NCBI RefSeq assembly: GCF_006715495.1
Contig: NZ_VFNI01000005.1
Location: 372,001-436,000 of the forward strand
Source: Herbaspirillum sp. SJZ106
GTDB lineage: Bacteria > Pseudomonadota > Gammaproteobacteria > Burkholderiales > Burkholderiaceae_D
DNA: 64,000 nt
Reading direction: 5' to 3'
Below the pieces are notes generated by a model that ran no database searches, was not told the origin of the DNA, and was given only the letters and a program-made list of their open reading frames with translations. The first letter of the stretch is position 1; each line of letters starts with the position of its first letter. Shown here one piece after another: positions 36,061 to 45,803 of this stretch. Position numbers and translations under genes: made by a program.

Positions 36061-36813
36061 ATGATGAAATTTTCCAAGCTGCTCTGCGCCTGTATGGCCG
36101 TCTTCGCCTTGTCCGCCGCCGTCCCTGCGGCCCAGGCCGCCGACAACGTGATCCGCGTCGGCACCGATGCGACCTTCCCGCCGATGGAGTTCGTCAAGGA
36201 CGGCAAACGCACCGGCTTCGACATCGAACTGATGGAGGCGCTGGCCAAAAACATGGGCAAGAAGATCCAATGGGTGGACATCGACTTCAAGGGCCTGATC
36301 CCCGGCCTGATTTCCAACCGCTTCGACATCGCCGCATCGGCCATCTACATGACCGATGAGCGCCGCAAGGTGGTCAACTTCAGCGACCCGTACTATCGCG
36401 GCGGCCTGGCTGTGCTGGTGCGCCGCGACGACCAGAGCATCAAGGTGCCGGACGACCTGAACCGCGGCAAGAAGGTATCGGTGCAGGTCGGCACCAAGTC
36501 GGTGGCCTACCTCAAGGACAACTTCCCCGGCGTGGAGCGCGTCGAGGTCGAGAAGAACCAGGCCATGTTCGACCTGCTGGCCACCGGCCGCGTCAATGCC
36601 GCCGTCACCGGCCGCCCGGCCGCGGTGGAATACGCCCGCACCCAGCCGCTGGTGCGCGTGCTGGACAAGGGCCTGACCACCGAGCTGTACGGTTTCGCCA
36701 TGCGCAAGAGCGATACCGAACTGGCGCAGCAGTTGAACCGCGCCCTGCAGACCCTGCGCGTGAACGGCACCTATACCGCGTTGACCGACAAGTGGTTCGG
36801 CAAGAGCGAGTAA
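36061..36813 (+). CDS. Amino-acid ABC transporter substrate-binding protein
   Basis: A 250-residue periplasmic binding protein of the polar amino acid family. Its signal peptide ends at about residue 27 (VPAAQAADN). It has the opening strand RVGTDATFPPMEFVKDGKRTGFDIELMEALAK and the YMTDERRKVVNFSDPYY hinge segment. The ATG at 36061 follows TGAGGA; a second ATG directly follows. Genes for the permease and ATPase follow, and then hutD, hutF and hutG, which suggests histidine or urocanate-like substrates. Confidence 0.88.
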   Translation: MMKFSKLLCACMAVFALSAAVPAAQAADNVIRVGTDATFPPMEFVKDGKRTGFDIELMEALAKNMGKKIQWVDIDFKGLIPGLISNRFDIAASAIYMTDERRKVVNFSDPYYRGGLAVLVRRDDQSIKVPDDLNRGKKVSVQVGTKSVAYLKDNFPGVERVEVEKNQAMFDLLATGRVNAAVTGRPAAVEYARTQPLVRVLDKGLTTELYGFAMRKSDTELAQQLNRALQTLRVNGTYTALTDKWFGKSE

Positions 36814-36963
36814 TGCCGGCCTGAGCGCCGCGCCGCCATTGCCATCGTGACGGCGAGCGCGGCCGCGGCGGCTTTCTTCTTTTTCAATCGACCTGCACGG
36901 CGGCAAGCCGGCGCGGTTGTGCATTCTGCATTTCAATTCGCATTTCAATTTTCCGGAGCCCAC

Positions 36964-37629
36964 ATGGATTTCGACTTTTCGCCGGTATGGGAAAGCTGGC
37001 ATTCGCTTGCCACCGGCACCGCGGTCACGGTGGAAATCACTGCCGCCGCCTTGGTGCTGGGCTGCCTGCTGGGCCTGCTGGTCGGGCTGGGGCGCCTGTC
37101 GCCGCAGCGCCGCATCATCTATGGCATCTGCACCGTCTACCTGACCCTGGTGCGCGGCACGCCGCTGCTGGTGCAATTGTTCATCTGGTTCTTCGGCCTG
37201 CCGCATTTCGGCATCCTGCTGCCGGCCTATGTATGCGGCATCCTCGGCCTGGGCATCTACAGCGGCGCCTATGTTTCCGAGATCGTGCGAGGTTCGATCC
37301 AGTCCATCGAGCGCGGCCAGATGGAGGCAGCCCGCTCGCTCGGCTTGCCGTACAAGATGGCGATGCGCCGCGTGATCCTGCCGCAGGCTTTCGTGCGCAT
37401 GATCCCGCCGCTGGGCAATGAATTCATCGCGCTGATCAAGAACTCGGCGCTGGTGTCGCTCTTGACCATCGCCGACCTGATGCACGAGGGCGAAAAGATC
37501 ATCAGCGTGAGCTACCGCTCGCTGGAGGTTTACCTGGTCATCGCCGCGATCTACCTGATCCTCACCAGCGTGACCACCCTGATCCTGCGCCGGATCGAGA
37601 AAGTACTGCGTTCGGAAGGGAGAGTGTGA
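36964..37629 (+). CDS. Amino-acid ABC transporter permease
   Basis: A 221-residue polar amino acid permease with five or six helices. The HisM/GlnP signature includes [19 protein letters not shown] and the EAA loop [30 protein letters not shown]. Its stop overlaps the start of the ATPase gene (TGATG). It is 150 bases after the binding protein gene. Confidence 0.9.
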   Translation: MDFDFSPVWESWHSLATGTAVTVEITAAALVLGCLLGLLVGLGRLSPQRRIIYGICTVYLTLVRGTPLLVQLFIWFFGLPHFGILLPAYVCGILGLGIYSGAYVSEIVRGSIQSIERGQMEAARSLGLPYKMAMRRVILPQAFVRMIPPLGNEFIALIKNSALVSLLTIADLMHEGEKIISVSYRSLEVYLVIAAIYLILTSVTTLILRRIEKVLRSEGRV

Positions 37630-38402
37630 TGACGCAAGCCATCGTCGACATCAAGGGCCTGAAGAAATCCTTCGGCGACCATGTGGTGCTCAAGGACATC
37701 GACTTCGCCGTGCAGCCCAGCCAGGTGGTGGTGGTGATCGGCCCCAGCGGCTCGGGAAAAAGCACCTTCCTGCGCTGCCTGAACGGCCTGGAAACCGCCG
37801 AAGGCGGCACCGTCACGGTGTGCGGACACCCGGTGGTGCAAGCCGGGCGCATGATGCCTGAAGCCCGGCTGGACGAGCTGCGCGCCGAGGTCGGCATGGT
37901 GTTCCAGTCGTTCAACCTGTTCCCGCATCTCACCGTGCTGGACAACATCACGCTGGCGCCGACCTGCCTGCGCGGAGCGCCGCGCAAGCAGGCCGAAGAG
38001 CAGGGCATGCGCCTGCTGGAGAAGGTGGGCCTGGCGCACAAGGCCAAGGTCTACCCCGGCACGCTCTCCGGCGGCCAGAAGCAGCGCGTGGCGATCGCCC
38101 GCGCGCTGGCGATGGAACCCAAGGTGATGCTGTTCGACGAGCCGACCTCCGCGCTCGACCCCGAACTGGTGGGCGAAGTGCTGCAGGTGATGAAGGACCT
38201 GGCCGCCGAAGGCATGACCATGCTGATCGTCACCCATGAGATGGGCTTCGCCCGCGAGGTGGCCGATGTGGTGGTGGTGATGGACCATGGCAGCATCGTC
38301 GAGGCCGGCGCGCCGGCCGATATCTTTACCGCGCCCAGGGAAGCGCGCACCCGCAGCTTCCTGCAGACCATGCTCGCGCGCGAGGCGGCCCATGGCGGCT
38401 GA
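37629..38402 (+). CDS. Amino-acid ABC transporter ATP-binding protein
   Basis: A 257-residue ATPase with Walker [19 protein letters not shown], the Q-loop [17 protein letters not shown], signature [15 protein letters not shown], Walker [19 protein letters not shown] and the H-loop VTHEMGFA. This is the GlnQ/HisP pattern. ATG 37629 overlaps the permease stop by one base. The last 11 bases overlap hutD. Confidence 0.92.
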   Translation: MTQAIVDIKGLKKSFGDHVVLKDIDFAVQPSQVVVVIGPSGSGKSTFLRCLNGLETAEGGTVTVCGHPVVQAGRMMPEARLDELRAEVGMVFQSFNLFPHLTVLDNITLAPTCLRGAPRKQAEEQGMRLLEKVGLAHKAKVYPGTLSGGQKQRVAIARALAMEPKVMLFDEPTSALDPELVGEVLQVMKDLAAEGMTMLIVTHEMGFAREVADVVVVMDHGSIVEAGAPADIFTAPREARTRSFLQTMLAREAAHGG

Positions 38403-39015
38403 GGCTTTCCCGAAGGCGCAAGCCGGCGACGCCATCATCGCCAGCGGCAGTCTCGCGCGGATTGCCGCGGTGCCCTGGAAAAACGAAGGCGGGCAGACGC
38501 GCGAGCTGTGCGTGGAGCCGCCCGAGGCGGATTTCTCCTCCTTCGCCTGGCGCGCCAGCGTGGCCGATGTCGGGCGCGATGGCGTCTTTTCGACTTTTGC
38601 CGGCATCGACCGCACCATCGTATTGCTGGAGGGCGGCGGTTTCACCATGCATGCCGACGGCGCGCAAATACACGACCTGCGCCAATGCTTCGCGCCGTTT
38701 TCCTTTGCCGGCGAGGCGGAGGTGTCGGTCAGCCTGCACGGCGCGCCCACCCTGGATTTCAACCTGATGGTGCGGCGCGATCTGGCCAGCGGCGAAGTGG
38801 TGGCGCTGAGCGAGCAGAATTCCCGCCGGCTTCCGGCCGATACGGTATTGCTGTATGTCGCGCAAGGCGCGGCCTGTCTTTCCGACGCCTCCGGGATGCT
38901 GCTGCAACTGCGCGCGGGCGAATTCGTCAGGCTGCGTGAAGGCGCGCTCCTGCCCGACTTGCTGTGCGCGGCCGGCGCGCTGGCGCTGGCCATCCGTATC
39001 CGCCGCAAGACCTGA
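38392..39015 (+). CDS. hutD: HutD/Ves family cupin protein
   Basis: A 207-residue beta-sandwich protein of the HutD family, which accompanies histidine-utilisation genes; its activity is not established, and a role in binding formylglutamate as a regulatory brake has been proposed for Pseudomonas. Family features include the [16 protein letters not shown] stretch, [31 protein letters not shown] and the conserved FNLMVRR. It starts at 38392, inside the end of the ATPase gene. Confidence 0.87.
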   Translation: MAAEAFPKAQAGDAIIASGSLARIAAVPWKNEGGQTRELCVEPPEADFSSFAWRASVADVGRDGVFSTFAGIDRTIVLLEGGGFTMHADGAQIHDLRQCFAPFSFAGEAEVSVSLHGAPTLDFNLMVRRDLASGEVVALSEQNSRRLPADTVLLYVAQGAACLSDASGMLLQLRAGEFVRLREGALLPDLLCAAGALALAIRIRRKT

Positions 39016-39085
39016 TCCGCTGCCCGTGGCCGCCAGCCGGCGCGCGGTGTCATTCAACCATGCAAAGAACGGGAAAGGTGAGTCC

Positions 39086-40507
39086 ATGCACACTCACACC
39101 GAGCAAGACAACAATTCCGCCGATGGCGCGCTGTTCTGCCCGCGCGCATTGCTGCCCGAGGGATGGCGCAGCGACGTGCTGCTGCGCTGGGACGCCGTCG
39201 GCAACCTGATCCAGGCCACGCCCGGCAGCGTGTGCGGCGGCGCGGCGCAGGCCGCCGGCCCGGTGATTCCCGGCATGCCCAACCTGCATTCGCATGCCTT
39301 CCAGCGCGCCATGGCCGGCCTGACCGAGACCATGGGCAGCCCGACCGATTCCTTCTGGAGCTGGCGCACGCTGATGTACCGCTTCGCCCAGCGGCTGCAG
39401 CCGCAACACATGGAAGCGATCGCGCGCCATCTCTACATCGAGATGCTCAAGGCCGGCTACACCTCGGTGTGCGAATTCCATTACCTGCACCACGCCGAAG
39501 GCGGCGCCGCCTATGCCGACCCGGCCGAGCTGTCGCTGCGCGTGATGCAGGCGGCGCAGGACGCCGGCATCGGCATGACGCTACTGCCGGTGCTGTACCA
39601 GCATGGCGGCTTCGGCGGCATCGCCCCGATGCCGCACCAGGCGCGTTTCATCTCGTCGCCGCAATGGATGCTGGAACTGCGCGAACGCCTGCAGCGCGTA
39701 TTGCCGGAGAACGGCATGCGCCGCTACGGCGTGGCGCCGCATTCGCTGCGCGCGGTCGCCGCCGACGGCCTGGCCGAACTGGTCGGCGGCGTGCGCGCAT
39801 CGGCGCATGGGGCCGATGCGCCGATCCACATCCACATCGCCGAGCAGACCAAGGAAGTCGACGACTGCCTGGCCTGGTGCGGCAAGCGTCCGGTACAGTT
39901 GTTGCTTTCATTGCAGGAGCTCGATGCCCGCTGGTGCCTGGTGCACGCCACCCACATGGCGGACGACGAGTACCGCGCCGTGGCCCAGAGCGGCGCCGTG
40001 GCGGGCCTGTGCCCCACCACCGAAGCCAATCTCGGCGACGGCATTATCGATGCGCCGCGCCTGCTGGCCGACGGCGCCAACTGGGGCATCGGCTCGGACA
40101 GCAACATCGCCATCGACCTGCGTTCGGAGCTGCGCCTGCTCGAATATGGGCAGCGCCTGCACCATCGCCGCCGCAACATGCTCGCCTCCCAAGCGCAGCC
40201 GGCCGTGGCCGACCGCCTGTTCGCGCAGGCGGTATCCGGCGGCGCGCTCGCTGCCGGGCGGGCTGTGGCCGGACTGGCCGCAGGGCAGCGCGCCGACTTC
40301 GCGGTGCTCGATGGCGAGGACGTCAACCTGGCCGGCCGCGGCCCGGAGCAGTTGCTGTCGGCCCTGGTGTTTTGCGAACACCAGGGCAATCCGGTGCGCG
40401 ACGTCTTCGTCGGCGGCCGCCAGGTGGTAGCCGGGGGACGCCATGCGCTGGAAGAACAGGCGCGCGCCGATTACCGTGCGACCGTGTCGCACTTGCTCAA
40501 CGATTGA
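39086..40507 (+). CDS. hutF: Formimidoylglutamate deiminase
   Basis: A 473-residue amidohydrolase that converts N-formimino-L-glutamate to N-formyl-L-glutamate and ammonia in the five-step histidine pathway. Metal and catalytic motifs are NLHSHAFQRAMAGL (HxH), the SFWSWR segment, HIHIAEQTKEVDDC (His) and WGIGSDSNIAIDLRSELR (Asp). GAAAGGTGAG precedes ATG 39086. The next gene, hutG, takes the product. Confidence 0.93.
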   Translation: MHTHTEQDNNSADGALFCPRALLPEGWRSDVLLRWDAVGNLIQATPGSVCGGAAQAAGPVIPGMPNLHSHAFQRAMAGLTETMGSPTDSFWSWRTLMYRFAQRLQPQHMEAIARHLYIEMLKAGYTSVCEFHYLHHAEGGAAYADPAELSLRVMQAAQDAGIGMTLLPVLYQHGGFGGIAPMPHQARFISSPQWMLELRERLQRVLPENGMRRYGVAPHSLRAVAADGLAELVGGVRASAHGADAPIHIHIAEQTKEVDDCLAWCGKRPVQLLLSLQELDARWCLVHATHMADDEYRAVAQSGAVAGLCPTTEANLGDGIIDAPRLLADGANWGIGSDSNIAIDLRSELRLLEYGQRLHHRRRNMLASQAQPAVADRLFAQAVSGGALAAGRAVAGLAAGQRADFAVLDGEDVNLAGRGPEQLLSALVFCEHQGNPVRDVFVGGRQVVAGGRHALEEQARADYRATVSHLLND

Positions 40508-40527
40508 GAAAGATTGAGGATGCAACA

Positions 40528-41328
40528 ATGACCCAGGAAGTATTCAAGCTGCGGCAGGGCACATCGCCCTTGCTGATCTCCATGCCCCACGTCGGCACGC
40601 TGCTGCCGGAGGAGTTGCAGCCCGCCTTCAGCGACGTCGGTCTGCAGGTGGACGACACCGACTGGCATATCGAAGACCTGTACGACTTCGCGGGCGAACT
40701 GGGCGTATCCGTAATCCGTCCGTTGTATTCGCGCTATGTCATCGACCTGAACCGCCCGGCCGACGGCAAGAGCCTGTATCCGGGGCAGAACACCACCGGC
40801 CTGTGCCCGCTGACCACCTTCGACAACGTGCCGCTGTACAAGCCGGGCATGGCGCCGGACGATGACGAAGTCGCGCGCCGCCTGCCGCTGTACTGGCAGC
40901 CTTACCACGATGCGCTGCAGGCCGAGCTGGAACGTCTTAAGTCCATCCACGGCTACGCCTTGCTGTGGGATGCGCATTCGATCCGCTCGGTGATCCCGCA
41001 CCTGTTCGAGGGCGAACTGCCGGTGTTCAACTTCGGTTCGGCCAGCGGCCAGTCCTGCGCTCCCGGCGTGGCCGAAGCCTTGCTCAAGCAGGCGCAGGCA
41101 TTGGCGCCGCATTATCCGGCGGTGCTCAACGGCCGTTTCAAGGGCGGCTACATCACCCGCAACTATGGCCGGCCTGCCGACAAGGTGCACGCGGTGCAGC
41201 TGGAACTGGCGCAGCGCAGCTACATGGAAGAGCAGGCGCCCTATGCGCTGGATGCGGTGCTGTCCGGCAAGCTCAAGCCGGTGCTGCGGGAATTCATCAC
41301 GAGTTACCTGGCGTTCAAGCCGTCCTGA
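40528..41328 (+). CDS. hutG: N-formylglutamate deformylase
   Basis: A 266-residue amidohydrolase that releases formate from N-formyl-L-glutamate to give glutamate, the last step of the hutF branch. The FGase family segments are LLISMPHVGTLLPEEL at the start, DTDWHIEDLYDF, SRYVIDLNRP, LLWDAHSIRS and GRFKGGYITRNYG. It begins 20 bases after hutF and is followed by a clear terminator. Confidence 0.93.
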   Translation: MTQEVFKLRQGTSPLLISMPHVGTLLPEELQPAFSDVGLQVDDTDWHIEDLYDFAGELGVSVIRPLYSRYVIDLNRPADGKSLYPGQNTTGLCPLTTFDNVPLYKPGMAPDDDEVARRLPLYWQPYHDALQAELERLKSIHGYALLWDAHSIRSVIPHLFEGELPVFNFGSASGQSCAPGVAEALLKQAQALAPHYPAVLNGRFKGGYITRNYGRPADKVHAVQLELAQRSYMEEQAPYALDAVLSGKLKPVLREFITSYLAFKPS

Positions 41329-41340
41329 CGGCGGCGCCAA

Positions 41341-41379
41341 TGCAAAAAAGGCCGGCAGCGATGCTGGCCTTTTTTGCAT
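41341..41379 (+). terminator. Intrinsic terminator after hutG
   Basis: A symmetrical A-rich/T-rich stem (GCAAAAAAGGCCGGCA with TGCTGGCCTTTTTTGC), with one G-T pair and a 4-base loop, ends in a run of six T. It can work in both directions. Confidence 0.9.
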
Positions 41380-41566
41380 GAACGGAGGGCGTGCGATCAG
41401 CGCTTGCCGCGATTGGCGACGATATCCCAATGAATTCGAGCATGACATAGGCGTTAATATGCTCAAGCAGCGCCATGCCGTTGCGCAAGACGGCCGATTT
41501 GGAAAATCGCGCCACAGTTGGTACAGTCTGCCCTTGGTTAATGATGAGCTGGCAAGGAGTATCGAT

Positions 41567-42760
41567 TTGAGCAATGCACACCACAGCCGCAGCGGCGGCA
41601 AGGCCTTCATGAAGTTTTTCGAGAATGAGGCGGCCGGCGGCATCGTGCTGGCTATCGCCGCCGTGCTGGCGCTGGTCATCAGCAATTCGCCATGGCGCGA
41701 CCTCTATGGCAATTTCACGCGCATCCAGGGCACGGTCGATATCGGCGGGCTGATCGTACTGTCCAAGCCGCTGCTGTTGTGGGTCAACGACCTGTGGATG
41801 GCCGTGTTCTTTTTCCTGGTCGGGCTTGAGATCAAGCGGGAGTTCTTGGAAGGGGAGCTGGCTTCGCGTCGCCAGGCCATCCTGCCTGCGGTGGCGGCCC
41901 TGGGCGGCATGGCGGTGCCGGCGGCGATCTATGCCGCGATCAACTGGGGCGATGCGGCGGCATTGCGCGGCTGGGCGATTCCTGCGGCGACCGACATCGC
42001 TTTCGCCATCGGCATCGTGATGCTGCTGGGCTCGCGCGTGCCGACCTCGCTCAAGGTATTCCTGACCGCCGTGGCGATTATCGACGACCTCGGCGCCATC
42101 GTCGTCATCGCGCTGTTCTATACCGAAAGCCTGTCGCTGAGCATGCTGGTGTCGGCCGGCGTTGGCAGCATCGTGCTGCTGCTGCTCAACCGCGCAGGCG
42201 TGCGGCGGGCCGACGTTTATATCGTGGTCGGCCTGGCGATCTGGGTGTGCGTGCTGAAGTCGGGCATTCACGCCACGCTGGCCGGGGTATTGACGGCGCT
42301 GGCCATCCCGATGCGGGACAAGAAGGAGCAACCGCTGGCCGGCGCGCTGGAGCACGGCCTGCATCCATGGGTGGCTTTCCTGGTGTTGCCGATGTTCGCC
42401 TTCGCCAATGCCGGCGTGTCGCTGCGGGGGATGTCCGTGGACAGCCTGCTCGATCCGGTCCCGCTAGGCATTGCCGCCGGGCTGGTGCTGGGCAAGACCA
42501 TCGGCGTCTTCGGTGCCAGCTGGCTGATGATACGCAGCGGCCTGGCCAGCGCGCCGGCCGGCGCCAGCACGCGCCAATTCGTGGGCGTTTGCATGCTGTG
42601 CGGAATCGGTTTCACCATGAGCCTGTTCATCGGCGGCCTGGCCTTCCAGGGGTTGAGCGCTGATTTTGAAGCGAAGCTCAAGCTTGGGGTGCTTGGCGGT
42701 TCGATCCTGGCAGGTTTGCTGGGGACGCTGGTGTTGTGGCGGAAGACTTCGCCGCGCTGA
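41567..42760 (+). CDS. nhaA: NhaA sodium/proton antiporter
   Basis: A 397-residue antiporter with about twelve membrane helices. The sodium-binding motif is present as IIDDLGAIVVIALFYT (the two Asp of helix V), together with PAATDIAFAIG and GLEIKREFLEGEL. A TTG start at 41567 is likely: AAGGAG lies seven bases upstream and homology begins a few residues later (GGKAFMKFFENEAAGGI). An in-frame ATG at 41459 would add a 36-residue N-terminal tail unlike the family. It uses the proton gradient to expel sodium at alkaline pH. Confidence 0.9.
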   Translation: MSNAHHSRSGGKAFMKFFENEAAGGIVLAIAAVLALVISNSPWRDLYGNFTRIQGTVDIGGLIVLSKPLLLWVNDLWMAVFFFLVGLEIKREFLEGELASRRQAILPAVAALGGMAVPAAIYAAINWGDAAALRGWAIPAATDIAFAIGIVMLLGSRVPTSLKVFLTAVAIIDDLGAIVVIALFYTESLSLSMLVSAGVGSIVLLLLNRAGVRRADVYIVVGLAIWVCVLKSGIHATLAGVLTALAIPMRDKKEQPLAGALEHGLHPWVAFLVLPMFAFANAGVSLRGMSVDSLLDPVPLGIAAGLVLGKTIGVFGASWLMIRSGLASAPAGASTRQFVGVCMLCGIGFTMSLFIGGLAFQGLSADFEAKLKLGVLGGSILAGLLGTLVLWRKTSPR

Positions 42761-42870
42761 GGCCTCAAGGGGGAAGCGGCGTCCCGGTGCGGAGAAGCTC
42801 TGCGGCCGTATCTCCCGATAATCATCTTTTATCGATAATTGTTTATATTTTTTGCGATGCTTTTTAGAAT

Positions 42871-43022
42871 GGCCGTCGCCAAATGGCGACGGCCACCGGG
42901 GTTTTCGTATTGCATTGCAAAATGCCATTTGGCCGACGCATCGGCATGCGCCGAATCCGTCGGCTCCCCATCTTCCGAAAGAGAAAAGTCAAACCGGCAA
43001 GCGTTGCCGGATGGCTTTTTAT
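42871..43022 (+). ncRNA. Candidate structured leader RNA with a terminator-like end
   Basis: The 510-base gap 42761-43271 contains no convincing gene but three stable helices in a row. The first is GGCCGTCGCC-AAAT-GGCGACGGCC (42871-42894). The second is a two-tier stem, GCCGACG (42932-42938) with CGTCGGC (42958-42964), enclosing TCGGC-ATGC-GCCGA (42941-42954). The third is CCGGCAA-GCG-TTGCCGG (42994-43010), followed by ATGGCTTTTTA. An AT-rich stretch upstream (about 42815-42870) could be its promoter. It ends 250 bases before a small membrane protein gene. It could be a small RNA, a leader or simply a pair of terminators. It did not match any riboswitch I know. Confidence 0.35.
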
Positions 43023-43271
43023 TGATGACAGGCGGAAATTGCTGCTGCGCGAAATAAGTGCCGCTTTACTTCGTAAAATGGCAAGAGCAAGATGAACTTA
43101 AGTTCAGTCACTGCGCGGGATTGCCCGTGGATAACGGGTGCGGATGGCAGCAGGCCAAGTGCAACAATCCGGTGCATTTCTGAAGGCTGCGGCATAGGCG
43201 GGCCTGCATAAGACTGAACAATAAGCTGCGCGAGCTGGGCGCGTCGGCAAAGAATATCCGGTGGAGACAAT

Positions 43272-43397
43272 ATGAAAATCATCGACCTTTTGATGAGCTA
43301 CGGTGCGCAAGCCTTGCTGTGGTATGCCGTGTATGTGCTTATCGCGAGTTGCGCATTCGGCGCGTATGTCTGGCGGCGCAGCGGATTGGGTCATTGA
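43272..43397 (+). CDS. Micro membrane protein 1 (41 aa), paralogous to the next gene
   Basis: A 41-residue open frame starting ATG 43272 with GGAG five bases upstream and ending TGA at 43397. Residues 10-33 form one hydrophobic helix (SYGAQALLWYAVYVLIASCA and following), with a short charged tail. It aligns clearly with the 59-residue product at 43530: both have the frame M(K/G)I(I/M)D, then SYG, an 'L WYA YVL CAFGAY' helix. Shared pattern between two adjacent frames is strong evidence that both are real genes. Function unknown. Confidence 0.7.
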   Translation: MKIIDLLMSYGAQALLWYAVYVLIASCAFGAYVWRRSGLGH

Positions 43398-43529
43398 CCG
43401 TCGTCGGTATTTTCTGATGGACCTGCCCCCGGATGCGTTGCTCCCGGGCTGCGCGCAGGCATTTGCTAGGACGGGTTGACGGCAGGTTGGCGCGCGCGGC
43501 GCAAGCTGAAGCGAGCGGGGAGAAGCGCA

Positions 43530-43709
43530 ATGGGGATCATGGATCAAATCTTGTCGTACGGGGTGCTCATACTGAGCTGGTATGCGCTCTATGTCCTGGT
43601 GGCCGGTTGCGCGTTCGGCGCCTATTTGGCCTACCGGCTGTGGTGGCGGGAAGAATTCTTCAAGATCAAGGGCGACCATCGCCGTCCCCGGCAGCGAGAA
43701 GTCGACTGA
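43530..43709 (+). CDS. Micro membrane protein 2 (59 aa), paralogous to the previous gene
   Basis: A 59-residue single-helix membrane protein. ATG 43530 follows GGGGAGAAG. Residues 9-33 are hydrophobic (SYGVLILSWYALYVLVAGCA and following), and the tail after residue 37 is strongly charged (WWREEFFKIKGDHRRPRQREVD), probably cytoplasmic. The helix matches the 41-residue neighbour 133 bases upstream, with the cysteine-aromatic pattern CAFGAY kept in both. The pair is closed by a strong terminator. No known family was recognised. Confidence 0.75.
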   Translation: MGIMDQILSYGVLILSWYALYVLVAGCAFGAYLAYRLWWREEFFKIKGDHRRPRQREVD

Positions 43710-43797
43710 AGTCCGCCCGCATGGCGGCATAGCCTTCCTTTCCTTCATTCCTTCCTTTCGTCATTCCCGTACTCATCCCGTAATCAGGCGCCAATCG

Positions 43798-43840
43798 AAT
43801 TGCCGCAATGCGTAGCTGCATTGCGGCAATTTCCATTTTT
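43798..43840 (+). terminator. Intrinsic terminator after the micro membrane proteins
   Basis: A perfect 14-bp stem (AATTGCCGCAATGC with GCATTGCGGCAATT) and 6-base loop is followed by TCCATTTTT. The stem is A/T-rich at its base, so it may act in both directions. Confidence 0.8.
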
Positions 43841-44096
43841 CCTACAGGGAAAAGCGGAGCAGTCCTATCGCAGCGCATAAGTTGCGCCGTTACCCTGTGG
43901 CTCTGTCTCGCATGCCATGCCAACATGCTGGAATCCTTATCCAGCAAGCATTTGGCCAGATCGGGGCGATGTACGGGCAAGCGGCTCGGATAGACAAGAG
44001 CCTTGCCTGGGCCATCGTTGGTGCGTTGCACTATCAGGCGTGCAGCGATGCCATGCCCGCCCCCGCCCAGCACACCAGGAACAAGGAGCAGGACTC
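43841..44096. other. Pgi upstream region
   Basis: About 256 bases between the terminator and pgi (part of a 387-base gap, 43710-44096). It should hold the pgi promoter, but no strong consensus boxes were seen. A short open frame here has no supporting ribosome site or protein-like composition. AAGGAG at 44083-44088 is the pgi ribosome site. Confidence 0.5.
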
Positions 44097-45803
44097 ATGA
44101 CGACTTTGCCCGCCAGCGACATCCAGTTGCCTCTCTTTCTCTATGCCCAGCGTGAACCGTTGACCGAAAAAAGCGCCTGGGCCGCGCTCGACGAGCATTA
44201 CCGCGACCGCGCACGCCACTTCCAGCTTGAACGCCTGTTCGCCGCCGATGCAAAACGCGGCGAGAGCATGGTGGTCGAAGACGTCGGCATCTACCTCGAT
44301 TACTCGAAGAACCTGGTCACCGCCGAAACCATGGCGCTGCTGATGCAATTGGCCCGCCAGTGCGGCCTGCAAGATCGCATCGATGCCATGTTCCGTGGCG
44401 AGAGGATCAACAGCACCGAAGGACGGCCGGCATTGCATACGGCCTTGCGCAAGCCGCCGGGATCGCGGCTGATCGTCGATGGCGAGGATGTGGTGGCGCA
44501 GGTGCAAGAGGTGCTGGGCCGCATGGAGGATTTCGCGGGCCGGGTGCGTTCGGGCCAATGGCTGGGGCATACCGGCCGCCCGATCCGCCATGTGGTCAAC
44601 ATCGGCATCGGCGGTTCCGACCTCGGCCCGATGATGGCGCATGAAGCGTTGCGCTATTATGGCAAGCGCGATATCGGCATGCATTTCCTGTCGGACGTGG
44701 ATGGCGCCGCGTTGCTGGAAACCGTGCGTGCGTTGCCGGCCGAGCAAACGCTGTTCATCGTCTGTTCGAAAACCTTCACCACGCTCGAAACCATCGCCAA
44801 CGCCCGCGCCGCGCGCGATTGGCTGGTTGCCCAGTTGGGCGACGAAAGGGCCGTGTCGCGCCATTTCGTCGGCGTGACCACCAACACCGGGCAAGCCGCG
44901 CAGTTCGGCATCGATCCTGAAAACATGTTCGGTTTCTGGGATTGGGTGGGCGGACGTTATTCGATGGCCAGTGCCATCGGCCTGTCGACCATGATCGCCA
45001 TCGGCCCGGAAAATTTCCGCCAGATGCTGCGCGGTTTCCATGCCATGGACGAGCATTTCCGCAGCGCGCCGCCGGAGAGGAACCTGCCGGTGATCCTGGG
45101 CATGCTCACGGTCTGGTACACCAACTTTTTCCACGCCGCCAGCCAGGCGGTGCTGCCATACAGCCAATACCTCAAGCGCCTGCCGGCCTATCTGCAGCAA
45201 CTGACCATGGAGAGCAACGGCAAGCACGTCACCGTCAACGGCGAGACTGTCGATTACCCGACCTCGCCGATCTATTGGGGCGACAACGGCATCAACGGCC
45301 AGCACTCGTTCTACCAGATGCTGCACCAGGGCACACAGCTGGTGCCATGCGACTTCATCGGCTTTTGGAAGCCGCTGGAACAGGGCGGCGAGCGGCATGA
45401 ACTGCTGATGGCGAACATGTTTGCGCAGGCCGAGGCCCTGGCCTTCGGCAAGAGCGCTGCCCAGGTGCGCGGGGAGGGCACGCCGGAAGAACTGGTGCCG
45501 CATCGGGTATTCGACGGCAACCGGCCCAGCAACAGCATGCTGGTCGAGCAGCTCACGCCGTACAGCCTGGGTACGCTGGTGGCGTTGTATGAACACAGCG
45601 TGTTTACCCAAGGCGTGATCTGGAACATCGACTCCTTCGACCAGTGGGGTGTCGAACTGGGCAAGGCGCTGGCCAAGCGTACGGCATCCCAGTTGCTGGA
45701 CCATCGCCAGCCGCTGCATCATGACAGTTCGACCAATGCGTTGATCCGCCGCTTCCGCAATTGCAGCCGCGACGACAACCTGCAACAGGCCAGGGCGGCC
45801 TGA
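44097..45803 (+). CDS. pgi: Glucose-6-phosphate isomerase
   Basis: A 568-residue isomerase interconverting glucose 6-phosphate and fructose 6-phosphate. Active-site segments are all present: [11 protein letters not shown] (phosphate loop), [24 protein letters not shown], the catalytic Glu in MESNGK, His in [10 protein letters not shown] and Lys in [11 protein letters not shown]. Length is slightly longer than the 549 residues of E. coli. It begins at ATG 44097 with AAGGAG nine bases upstream. It stands alone, as often in Burkholderiales, where glucose goes mainly through the Entner-Doudoroff route. Confidence 0.95.
   Translation: MTTLPASDIQLPLFLYAQREPLTEKSAWAALDEHYRDRARHFQLERLFAADAKRGESMVVEDVGIYLDYSKNLVTAETMALLMQLARQCGLQDRIDAMFRGERINSTEGRPALHTALRKPPGSRLIVDGEDVVAQVQEVLGRMEDFAGRVRSGQWLGHTGRPIRHVVNIGIGGSDLGPMMAHEALRYYGKRDIGMHFLSDVDGAALLETVRALPAEQTLFIVCSKTFTTLETIANARAARDWLVAQLGDERAVSRHFVGVTTNTGQAAQFGIDPENMFGFWDWVGGRYSMASAIGLSTMIAIGPENFRQMLRGFHAMDEHFRSAPPERNLPVILGMLTVWYTNFFHAASQAVLPYSQYLKRLPAYLQQLTMESNGKHVTVNGETVDYPTSPIYWGDNGINGQHSFYQMLHQGTQLVPCDFIGFWKPLEQGGERHELLMANMFAQAEALAFGKSAAQVRGEGTPEELVPHRVFDGNRPSNSMLVEQLTPYSLGTLVALYEHSVFTQGVIWNIDSFDQWGVELGKALAKRTASQLLDHRQPLHHDSSTNALIRRFRNCSRDDNLQQARAA

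Noticed and set aside
38855-39085. An N-terminal extension of hutF into the hutD gene
   Set aside because: The extra frame overlaps hutD out of frame and the HutF family starts at ATG 39086, with a GAAAGGTGAG ribosome site.
42839-43095. Two overlapping open frames of about 70 codons after nhaA
   Set aside because: They run through the strong hairpins, lack ribosome sites and conflict in frame. The structured-RNA reading explains the region better.
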